Shown here: positions 53,358-59,764 of the stretch, piece by piece | How positions within the stretch are numbered: the stretch's first letter is position 1 | Layout: every line of letters begins with the position of its first letter | Assembly (NCBI GenBank): GCA_947648905.1 | Contig: CANSPP010000004.1 | Coordinates: 64,760 to 124,523, forward strand | Direction: 5' to 3' | Length of the DNA: 59,764 nucleotides | DNA from: an uncultured Clostridium sp. | GTDB taxonomy: Bacteria > Bacillota > Clostridia > TANB77 > CAG-508 | Notes under the pieces: model-generated | What the model was told of the DNA's origin: nothing | The model's database searches: none | What the model saw: the letters and a program-made list of their open reading frames with translations, nothing else | Position numbers and translations under genes: made by a program

Positions 53358-53670
53358 TAACTTCACCCCCATCATTTATTTTTTGAATTTCACTTGCTAA
53401 ATTTATATTCTCAATCCCTATAATTGCTTTATTATTTTTTCCAATTGCTTGGCTAAGTTCGTCTATATTTCCTGTAATTATAATTGGAATATTATATTGT
53501 TCACTTAATTTTATAAATTTTTCTTTCGTTCTAGTAGAAGAGTCTTCTGCTACAATTATTAATTTTACTTTTTTCTTTTTTATTTGTAGTTCTACACTAT
53601 CTGCGCCGAAACTTACGTTTCTTGCTCTTGCTGCTAGACCTACTAACCCTAATATTTTCTTATTTATCAA
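53350..53670 (-). CDS. L7Ae-like ribosomal protein (YlxQ)
   Basis: The 106-residue protein starts [20 protein letters not shown] and has the L7Ae/L30e RNA-binding fold ([35 protein letters not shown]). In Bacillus this gene (ylxQ) follows ylxR in the nusA-infB operon, as here. It overlaps YlxR by 11 bases and infB by 8, implying translational coupling. The fold suggests kink-turn RNA binding; the exact target is not known. Confidence 0.9.
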   Translation of the reverse strand: MINKKILGLVGLAARARNVSFGADSVELQIKKKKVKLIIVAEDSSTRTKEKFIKLSEQYNIPIIITGNIDELSQAIGKNNKAIIGIENINLASEIQKINDGGEVIG

Positions 53671-53920
53671 GAATTACACCTCTTAATTTTTCATAAATTT
53701 CATCTGTTATTTTTAAATCAAATACTCTTTCTAATCTCTTAGATTTTTGTAACTTTTCTAGACATTCTATATTGTCACATATGTATGCTCCTCTACCTTG
53801 TAGTTTTCCTGTTTTGTCTAGGTTTATTTCATTTTGTTTATTTTTTACAATTCTTATTAAGTCTTTTTTGTCTTTTTTCTCGTTACATCCCATACATGTT
53901 CTTTGTGGTCCAGTTTTCAC
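53660..53920 (-). CDS. rnpM: YlxR-family protein (RNase P modulator)
   Basis: The 86-residue protein has the YlxR motif GPQRTCMGCNEKKDKKDLIRIV and GRGAYICDNIECLEKLQK, the GRGAY sequence being the family hallmark. YlxR (RnpM) has been reported to bind and modulate RNase P RNA in Bacillus; it is placed between nusA and the L7Ae-like gene, the usual order. Confidence 0.93.
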   Translation of the reverse strand: MKTGPQRTCMGCNEKKDKKDLIRIVKNKQNEINLDKTGKLQGRGAYICDNIECLEKLQKSKRLERVFDLKITDEIYEKLRGVILDK

Positions 53921-53959
53921 GAATTTGTCCCTCCTTTATTGTATGTTGTTTATCTACTT

Positions 53960-55081
53960 TTATTCTTCTTCGCTTTCAATGTTTTCTTCGTTATTTTCTT
54001 CGTTGTTTTGAGCATTTAGTAACATTTCTCTAAATTGAGTTTCTGATTTTATGTCTATTTTCCAATTTGTTAGTCTTGCTGCTAATCTTGCATTTTGTCC
54101 TGATTTTCCTATTGCTAGTGATAATTGGTCATCTGGTACTATTACTTGTGCAAATTTCTCTTCTTCCTTTATGTCCACTGCTAGTATTTGTGCTGGTAAT
54201 AATGCTGATGCAATGTATATTGATGGGTCTTCATTCCATTCTATTACGTCTATTTTTTCTCCATTTAACTCATTTATAACATTTTGAATTCTTACACCTT
54301 TTTGTCCTACACATGAACCTACTGGGTCGATATTTTCATCTGGTGAGTATACTGCAACTTTGCTTCTATACCCTGGGTCTCTTGAAACACTTTTTATTTC
54401 AATAACACCTTCATATATTTCAGGTATTTCAAATTCTAATAGTTTTCTTACAAAGTCTGGATGACTTCTTGATACTATTACTTGTGGTGCTCCTTTTGCT
54501 CCTCTTTCTACATCCATTACATATCCTTTTATTTTTTGATTTACTTTGTAATGTTCTGTTGGTATTTGCTCTTTTGGTGGCATTACACCTTCTAGTTTTC
54601 CTAAATCCATTACTACTATGTTATGGTCTGCTTTTTGAATTAATCCTGATACTATTTCACCTTTTCTATCATTAAATTCATTGTATATTATATCTCTTTC
54701 TGCTTCTCTTAGTTTTTGAATTATAACTTGTTTTGCTGTTTGTGCTGCAATTCTACCAAAGTCTCTTGGTACAATTTCAATTTCTACTGTATCTCCTTCT
54801 GCTAAATCTGGGTTTATTTTTTGTGCTTCTTTTACACTTATTTCTGTATCTTCGTCATTTGCTTTTTTCATAACTTCTTTTATTGCATATACGTGTGTTG
54901 CACCTGTTTTTGGGTCCATAACTACTTTTACGTTTTCTAATGCATCAAAGTTTCTTTTATATGCTGTTACTAATGCTGTTTCGATTGATTCTAGTAGATA
55001 TTCCTTCTTTATTCCTTTCTCTTTTTCTAATTCTTCTAAGGCTAAAATTAATTCCTTATTATCAATTGCTTGTTTTTTCAT
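53960..55081 (-). CDS. nusA: Transcription termination/antitermination factor NusA
   Basis: NusA binds RNA polymerase and modulates pausing, termination and antitermination. The 373-residue protein starts MKKQAIDNKELILALEELEK, has an N-terminal polymerase-binding domain, the S1 domain (GEIVSGLIQKADHNIVVMDL) and two KH domains (VGSCVGQKGVRIQNVINEL and AIGKSGQNARLAARLTNWKID). The acidic repeats of proteobacterial NusA are absent; the end is Glu/Asn-rich. Start is supported by GGAGG upstream. Confidence 0.96.
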   Translation of the reverse strand: MKKQAIDNKELILALEELEKEKGIKKEYLLESIETALVTAYKRNFDALENVKVVMDPKTGATHVYAIKEVMKKANDEDTEISVKEAQKINPDLAEGDTVEIEIVPRDFGRIAAQTAKQVIIQKLREAERDIIYNEFNDRKGEIVSGLIQKADHNIVVMDLGKLEGVMPPKEQIPTEHYKVNQKIKGYVMDVERGAKGAPQVIVSRSHPDFVRKLLEFEIPEIYEGVIEIKSVSRDPGYRSKVAVYSPDENIDPVGSCVGQKGVRIQNVINELNGEKIDVIEWNEDPSIYIASALLPAQILAVDIKEEEKFAQVIVPDDQLSLAIGKSGQNARLAARLTNWKIDIKSETQFREMLLNAQNNEENNEENIESEEE

Positions 55082-55096
55082 TTTTTATTCCTCCCT

Positions 55097-55546
55097 TTAC
55101 CAATGATATATAGTTTTTATTTGTGCTATATTTTTTCTTTCAATTATTATATTTTCTTCTAATTCTATACTGCTTTCATCAAATTTTTTTAAAATTCCTT
55201 GGTATTCTTTGTTACCATTCTCGTCCTTTTTGAACAGTTTTATGTTTATTTCTGTTCCTATGTTTTGTTCTAGATGTTTGTCTTTTCTAAGCACTCTTTC
55301 TATTCCTGGTGATGATACTTCTAAAAAGTATTGTTCTTTAATATAATTTGCTTCGTCTAGTATGTCATTTATTTCGTCATTTACTTTTTCACAGTCTGTT
55401 AGGTCAATTCCTTCTGGTTTGTCGATAAATATTCTTAAGTAATAATTTTTCCCTTCTTTACTGTATTCCACATCATATAGTTCATACCCTATGTTTTCGA
55501 TTTTCTCTTTTATTAAGCTTTCTACTTTTTCCTCTATGTTTGCCAA
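55097..55546 (-). CDS. rimP: Ribosome maturation factor RimP
   Basis: RimP assists early 30S subunit assembly. The protein starts ANIEEKVESLIKEKIENIGY, shows the core YELYDVEYSKEGKNYYLRIFID, SPGIERVLRKDKHLEQNIG and ends TIYHW. The best start is TTG 55546, since AAAGGAGG lies five bases upstream; the longer open frame has no site. It is the first gene of the nusA-infB operon. Confidence 0.93.
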   Translation of the reverse strand: MANIEEKVESLIKEKIENIGYELYDVEYSKEGKNYYLRIFIDKPEGIDLTDCEKVNDEINDILDEANYIKEQYFLEVSSPGIERVLRKDKHLEQNIGTEINIKLFKKDENGNKEYQGILKKFDESSIELEENIIIERKNIAQIKTIYHW

Positions 55547-55569
55547 AGTATACCTCCTTTTACTAAACA

Positions 55570-55593
55570 AGAGTGGGATTTGTTCCCACTCTT
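55570..55593 (-). promoter_or_regulatory. Leader hairpin of the rimP operon
   Basis: AAGAGTGGG and CCCACTCTT pair around AACAAAT in the leader between the promoter and the rimP ribosome site, followed by TGTTTAG. The short T run could allow attenuation; it may also stabilise the message. Confidence 0.55.
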
Positions 55594-55617
55594 CTGTCTC
55601 TTTTTGTTTACTTTACT

Positions 55618-55646
55618 ATTATACCCAATTTTTCCAATAAATGCAA
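55618..55646 (-). promoter_or_regulatory. Promoter of the rimP-nusA-infB operon
   Basis: Minus strand TTGCAT (55646-55641), 17-base spacer, TATAAT (55623-55618). Downstream follow the leader hairpin and rimP. Confidence 0.75.
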
Positions 55647-55660
55647 GCTTTTTTCGATTT

Positions 55661-57124
55661 TTATTGGATTTTTTCTAATATTCTTATGTTATATGTATAG
55701 TTTTTAAATTTTGTTTCAAATTTTTGCTCAGAAACCTCTTTATATTGACTTATGTCTCCTAGTTCTAAATCATCTGAATTTATTATAAAAATTCGTCCAT
55801 TTGCTTTTTCAGCCACTTCTTCTAAACTATATGCAATACCCATTTGTGGGTCATAAGCTTTATATGCCTCTTCAATTTCCCAATGGTCGATATTTAGGAA
55901 ATATTGTTTATTTGTATCAATCAAAGCTGCAACAACTCCGCCTTCATTTATTCTAGAATATACAATAATATCTTCAGGTTGTAATTGTTCTTTTAAATAT
56001 TCAATCGCTTTATTATTTGATTCATCATAATTTTCAATTTTATTATTAATCATATTCATAAGTGATAGCACTATTACTGCACCACATATCATTCCTATTA
56101 TAACTTTGTTGTTTTCTTTTGCTAAAAAATATGATATTGCAAAAATTAACAAGCCTGTTATTGTAAATAAATATCTTGCATATAAAATTGGTGATACTAT
56201 TGATGCTAATGCTACAAGTATTATTACAACTACATATGTAATTAATGGAACTATTCCTGGCTTTATGTTTTCTTTATTTTTGATATTTTTGATTATAATA
56301 TACATTATGTATATTAATAGCAATATAGCAAATATTGTTGGTATTGTTTCTTCTAAACTTCCTTTAAATTGGAAATTTACTATATCGATTAATATTTGTG
56401 GAAATTCTATTGTAATCCAAAATCCTCCACCAACTCTTAATGCTTGTTTTACAAATGCAATTAACCAAGGAATATATAAAATTACTTGCATAGCTTCAAC
56501 TATAAAGAAGTTTCTTATCATTTTTTTGTCTATATTTTTTCTGTTTTTTATAACATATATAATTAAACCTAAATTCATTATTCCTGCACAAGCTAATGCA
56601 TAATAATGCATATAACAACTTGCTATACTAAAAATTCCAAATAGTATCAAATTTTTTATGTTTTGTTGTTTTATAAATCTATATAGATATATTGCCATTA
56701 AAGTTACAAATACTATTGTCCACGAATACATTCTTATTTCTAGTGCATAGTTTAACATTGCTGGTAAAAACATGCTAAAAAATGTAAATAGTAATCCTGT
56801 TTTTGTTCCAAAGTCTTTCTTTATATGAGTTAATCCTAATATTCCTAGTACAATTATTCCTAAAACTGAAAATAATCTGTATACTAGTATGTTAGTTCCA
56901 AATATTATATTTACTATTTTTAACATCCAGTAATATAAAATGGGGTGCACATCGTTACTGCCAATTGTCCATATTTCTGAAAATGAGTGTTCTACAATTC
57001 CTACTGAATAAGATTCATCAAACCATATGTTGCTATGAAATGCTGGTATTAGTATTAAAATTGCTCCTATTATGATTATTGCTATATGTATTATATTTTC
57101 TTTTTTTAATAATTTTTCTTTCAT
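55661..57124 (-). CDS. Glycosyltransferase family 39-like membrane protein
   Basis: The 487-residue protein has ten or more hydrophobic helices and the first extracellular loop NIWFDESYSVGIVEHSFSE with the DE pair of GT39/ArnT-like transferases, followed by HPILYYWMLKI. Such enzymes use lipid-linked sugars to modify surface polymers or proteins. A C-terminal soluble domain of about 100 residues follows. The substrate cannot be told. It lies directly upstream of the operon that starts at rimP and downstream of the GT2 gene, in the same direction. Confidence 0.82.
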   Translation of the reverse strand: MKEKLLKKENIIHIAIIIIGAILILIPAFHSNIWFDESYSVGIVEHSFSEIWTIGSNDVHPILYYWMLKIVNIIFGTNILVYRLFSVLGIIVLGILGLTHIKKDFGTKTGLLFTFFSMFLPAMLNYALEIRMYSWTIVFVTLMAIYLYRFIKQQNIKNLILFGIFSIASCYMHYYALACAGIMNLGLIIYVIKNRKNIDKKMIRNFFIVEAMQVILYIPWLIAFVKQALRVGGGFWITIEFPQILIDIVNFQFKGSLEETIPTIFAILLLIYIMYIIIKNIKNKENIKPGIVPLITYVVVIILVALASIVSPILYARYLFTITGLLIFAISYFLAKENNKVIIGMICGAVIVLSLMNMINNKIENYDESNNKAIEYLKEQLQPEDIIVYSRINEGGVVAALIDTNKQYFLNIDHWEIEEAYKAYDPQMGIAYSLEEVAEKANGRIFIINSDDLELGDISQYKEVSEQKFETKFKNYTYNIRILEKIQ

Positions 57125-57157
57125 TTTTATTCCCTTCTATTAAGATATAAGAAAAAA

Positions 57158-57185
57158 AGAAGTTGGCTTTTACGGCCAACTTTTT
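57158..57185 (-). terminator. Terminator of the GT2 gene
   Basis: AAGTTGGC and GCCAACTT pair on the minus strand around CGTAAAA, followed by CTTTTTTTC. It lies about 50 bases after the stop codon. Confidence 0.85.
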
Positions 57186-57235
57186 TCTCCTTCAAAACGT
57201 TTTGGTGAAACTTTTTTGCCCTGTCCCAAAAAGTT

Positions 57236-58483
57236 TTAATTTTGTTCTTCTTGTAATTGTGTTTCTGCTATTTTTATGTCTCTTACGTGGTTAATTTTTT
57301 CCCATGTTGTTTCTCTTTTAAATAAACACTTGAAGTTTATTAATAACCAAGATCCCATAAATAATGGGTAACAAGCTAATCCTTTTAGCATTGGTTTTAT
57401 TGGTCTTTTATCTAAAAACATTGCTATAGCAGCTGTTCCTATTGGTAGTAAGAATGTTGGAACTAAATAACGTACTATATTTATTATTAATTCTGCTTGT
57501 GTCATTCCATCTCCTGCATACATTAAGAAGTTTGTTGCTAATAATACTAATGTTATTACAAACATTGGTATACTTCCTACTATATATAATAGTCCGTCAA
57601 AGTTCATCATTGTTTTCTTTTCTTTTGCTGCAACTGCTAAACTTTTAGTATATTCTTTTATACATTGCATATGACCTACTGTCCATCTGCTTCTTTGTGA
57701 CCAACTTTGGCTAAATCCTACTGGTTGCTCGTCGTATACTATTGCGTCTGTTGACCAACCAAGTCTTTTTCCTTGTATTATTCTTTTTAATGAAAATTCA
57801 ATGTCTTCTGTTAGTGTTACTGTGTCCCACCCGTTTGGTTTTAGTACATCAAATTTTACCATAAATCCTGTTCCGTTTAGTAGTGGTGATAGTCCTAAGT
57901 TGTATCTTGCTAAATGATAAAATCTGTGCATTGTCCAGTAGAATAGTGCGTATCCTGCTGTTATCCAACTGTCTGTTGGGTTTTTGATGTCTCTATATCC
58001 TTGCACTACTTCTTCTCCTTGACATAGTTTTTTATTCATATTTTTTATGAAGTCTGGGTGTACTATGTTGTCTGCATCAAATATTAATACTGCATCATAT
58101 GGTGCATCTTCTTTTATTTTTTGTTGTAAAAACCAGTCTAATGCATATCCTTTTGTTTTTTCTACATTGTTAAATCTTTCATATACTATTGCTCCTGCTT
58201 CTTTTGCTACTCTTGCTGTGTTGTCTGTGCAGTTATCTGCTATTACGTATATGTCATATAGTTCTTTATTATAATTTTGCTTTTTTAAACTTTCTACTAG
58301 GTTTGCTACTACTGCTTCCTCATTGTGTGCTGGTATTATTGCCATAAATTTGTGGTCTTTGTTTACTTTTAGTGGTTTGTCTTTTATTTTTACTAGTGAG
58401 CATAGACTTACTATTACTTGGTATAACCAAAATATTGTTATTGTCCATACTAATGCTTCTCTTAGTATATATAAATAATCCAT
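57236..58483 (-). CDS. Family 2 glycosyltransferase, membrane-bound
   Basis: The 415-residue protein has one N-terminal membrane helix (VWTITIFWLYQVIVSLCSL), a GT-A catalytic domain with FMAIIPAHNEEAVVANLVES, VLIFDADNIVHPDF (DXD), TLTEDIEFSLKRIIQGK (ED) and QRSRWTVGHMQC (QxxRW), and C-terminal helices. The QxxRW motif marks processive enzymes, such as BcsA- or hyaluronan-synthase-like ones, that make and may export a polysaccharide. Sugar type is unknown. Its promoter (TTGCAA, 17, TATAAT at 58541-58569) lies upstream. Confidence 0.88.
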   Translation of the reverse strand: MDYLYILREALVWTITIFWLYQVIVSLCSLVKIKDKPLKVNKDHKFMAIIPAHNEEAVVANLVESLKKQNYNKELYDIYVIADNCTDNTARVAKEAGAIVYERFNNVEKTKGYALDWFLQQKIKEDAPYDAVLIFDADNIVHPDFIKNMNKKLCQGEEVVQGYRDIKNPTDSWITAGYALFYWTMHRFYHLARYNLGLSPLLNGTGFMVKFDVLKPNGWDTVTLTEDIEFSLKRIIQGKRLGWSTDAIVYDEQPVGFSQSWSQRSRWTVGHMQCIKEYTKSLAVAAKEKKTMMNFDGLLYIVGSIPMFVITLVLLATNFLMYAGDGMTQAELIINIVRYLVPTFLLPIGTAAIAMFLDKRPIKPMLKGLACYPLFMGSWLLINFKCLFKRETTWEKINHVRDIKIAETQLQEEQN

Positions 58484-58540
58484 TTTTTACCTCTCTTTTT
58501 TAATAATATTTCTTTTTAATATTATTATGCCATCTTTTAT

Positions 58541-58569
58541 ATTATACTATCAATTAAATATTTTTGCAA
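58541..58569 (-). promoter_or_regulatory. Promoter of the GT2 gene
   Basis: Minus strand TTGCAA (58569-58564), 17-base spacer, TATAAT (58546-58541). The 311-base gap 58484-58794 otherwise holds only this promoter and the two hairpins at 58663-58705. Confidence 0.65.
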
Positions 58570-58662
58570 TATTTTCCACAAAATTTGTTGTTTTTTGTGA
58601 TTTATATATAATTTACGTTTTCAATTATTACATCAATTTCACTTTTTTTCAGAGGTTTTTGA

Positions 58663-58705
58663 TGCGCTGAAGTGCGCAAAAGAAAGCTTCCCTAGGGAAG
58701 CTTTC
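58663..58705 (-). terminator. Two hairpins after the variable protein gene
   Basis: GAAAGCTTCCC and GGGAAGCTTTC (58682-58705) form a perfect 11-bp stem, followed on the minus strand by TTTTG; the second hairpin TGCGC/GCGCA (58663-58678) follows directly. They end the gene at 58795. In retroelement systems a hairpin after the variable region can also matter for mutagenic homing. Confidence 0.7.
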
Positions 58706-58794
58706 ACTTACATTCGCCGAGTTCTTATATTCAATTACTCCATTTAAAACTACTCTTGAACTAGTTTTAATTTTAGTTTTCACAGCATTCAGTC

Positions 58795-59764
58795 CTACTT
58801 TATATAAAGTGTGAGCCTGCTACCATAGAGGAAGATGGCGACGTTCGGATTGTAGTTGCTGCGACGAGCTGGTGAACCGCTGATGTTGTAAATGCCACCA
58901 CGACTACCTCGATGGTCAGAATAGCAGGCCTCTAATGTCCATTCCCAACTATTACCTAATAAATCATATACATTTTTTAATATATCTTTACTTTCAGTTT
59001 CTCCTTCATTTGGTCCGCCTGTTATTCTTGTTGTATTTTTACTTGTTCCTGCTACAGGTTCTACTGAATTAACATTTACGTTACTATCTTTATGCATCCA
59101 ATTCATCATTGCATCATACTGACTTCCCCATATCATACTACTTACTACATTTTTTGTAGTATCTGTTTTTAACGCATAATTTTTAGCCTTATTATATAAT
59201 CCATACCACTTATTTGCTGATGATTCCACAGCTGTTGCTGATGGTTGCATTTTCTTTGATTGTGCATTTCCACTTGCATCTAAACTCATCTCATATCTTG
59301 CTACATAAAATCCCTTATTTTTGTCAACACTTTTAATCATATCATTATATGCTTGTTGCATCTCTGTTTGGAAACTTGCTTGTGTTAATCCTATATCACT
59401 TAAATATGTTTCTGTATTATTATCATAATCACTTACTAGATCTGGTTCTCTATAACTATTTGTAGTTGTTGTACATCCACTTTGCACTTCTGAACCAGTA
59501 TCTGTAAAATTATATAATAATCCTCTATATCTAGGTTCTGCATTTGGGTCTGTTTCCACATTTACTGCCATAGCCTTATTGGTTGTTCCATTTGCTTCTG
59601 TGTCTGATATAGCTGTTGGAACCGGTATCCATACAAACTCATTTCCATCTTCTTCAAAATTATCTGTTATTACTAATCCTTCTGATATATCATCTAAACC
59701 TGGTATAACTCCATATCCTACTGGAATTACTGCTGTCTCTCCATCGTCATCTGTGTATTCTTTA
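58795..59764 (-). CDS. Formylglycine-enzyme-fold (SUMF1-like) protein with variable C-terminus, partial
   Basis: The gene runs in from the right edge; 322 codons are visible. It has GNEFVWIPV, GFYVARYEMSLD, VYDLLGNSWEWTLEA and the end YGSRLTLYIK, the FGE-sulfatase/C-type-lectin-like fold used as target protein of diversity-generating retroelements. The open frame continues upstream of the internal Met at 59571 to the edge. From about codon GAG at 58935 to the stop the codons change from AT-rich to GC-rich (GCC, TGC, CGT, CGC, AAC, TAC, CCG, GTC, ATC, TTC), unlike any other gene here. This is expected if the segment is copied from a template repeat. No reverse transcriptase or template is in the window. 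Confidence 0.8.
   Translation of the reverse strand, partial: KEYTDDDGETAVIPVGYGVIPGLDDISEGLVITDNFEEDGNEFVWIPVPTAISDTEANGTTNKAMAVNVETDPNAEPRYRGLLYNFTDTGSEVQSGCTTTTNSYREPDLVSDYDNNTETYLSDIGLTQASFQTEMQQAYNDMIKSVDKNKGFYVARYEMSLDASGNAQSKKMQPSATAVESSANKWYGLYNKAKNYALKTDTTKNVVSSMIWGSQYDAMMNWMHKDSNVNVNSVEPVAGTSKNTTRITGGPNEGETESKDILKNVYDLLGNSWEWTLEACYSDHRGSRGGIYNISGSPARRSNYNPNVAIFLYGSRLTLYIK
58798..58935 (-). other. Putative variable region (VR) of a diversity-generating retroelement target
   Basis: The last 45 codons of the gene are GC-rich and dense in Asn, Tyr, Ser, Arg and Gly (RGGIYNISGSPARRSNYNP), ending in a less variable GSRLTLYIK. This composition and position are those of variable regions that receive adenine-mutated copies of a template repeat. 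A perfect hairpin lies about 90 bases beyond the stop codon. Confidence 0.65.

Noticed and set aside
1..59764. Genome-wide use of TGA as a sense codon
   Set aside because: truB ends at TGA in the expected place and galE stops at a TGA overlapping the argS start, so TGA is a stop in this genome; only the small ORF at 7645-7833 hints otherwise.

Overview
The window is AT-rich (roughly 30 percent GC by eye) and nearly all coding, with most genes on the minus strand. Gene content (rimP-nusA-ylxR-ylxQ-infB-rbfA-nrnA-truB operon, der-plsY-gpsA, SpoIIP, PBP1A, sortase with an LPXTG-type substrate, SdpR/SdpI) points to a low-GC, Gram-positive, spore-lineage Bacillota, most likely an uncultured gut Clostridia. 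No tRNA or ribosomal RNA gene was seen. TGA serves as an ordinary stop (truB, galE), so the code is standard at that codon.

Layout. 1-7.6 kb: start of pta, DUF4116 repeats, trmB, a WG-repeat protein, rluA, a HAD phosphatase, a DUF1064 protein, an acyl-CoA ligase and a DUF1836 regulator. 7.6-17 kb: accessory material including a small ORF with two in-frame TGA codons, an Asp-rich coiled-coil protein, an MFS transporter, RNase P RNA, an exported Ser-rich protein, an SdpR/SdpI-type operon, dtd and a zinc-ribbon protein. 17-21.6 kb: gpsA, plsY, der, then a compact locus with a 31-codon gene and a convergent antisense-like small RNA. 21.6-30.5 kb: surface locus of an LPITG protein, a sortase and a 2147-residue DUF11-repeat/VWA protein. 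30.6-48 kb: pyk, acyl-ACP thioesterase, pgi, spoIIP, glmM, a CpsB-like phosphatase, argS, galE, cysS, PBP1A and dinD. 48-55.6 kb: translation/RNA operon. 55.6-59.8 kb: two glycosyltransferases and the 3' part of a formylglycine-enzyme-fold protein whose last 45 codons look like a diversity-generating retroelement variable region.

Main observation. Eight genes in this window are each broken by exactly one extra base (trmB, rluA, a DUF1836 gene, an MFS transporter, a Ser-rich exported protein, dtd, acyl-ACP thioesterase, dinD). In all eight the extra base is the C of an in-frame CGG codon, and skipping it restores the family sequence with a glycine (GGA or GGT). Several of these glycines are conserved in their families (GVTH in Dtd, GGTMPE in DinD, GLF in TrmB). 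About 45 intact genes contain almost no in-frame CGG; I found only two read as ordinary triplets (WG protein, ORF at 4979), plus one in the TGA-containing small ORF. This looks like systematic +1 recoding at CGG (C skipped, or CGGN read as four bases), not random decay. I know of no description of it.

Second, the 20.8-21.15 kb locus has the logic of a type I antisense system: a predicted 72-nt RNA carries a 14-nt block complementary to the start codon region of the small mRNA, and the two terminator loops are complementary over 7 nt.
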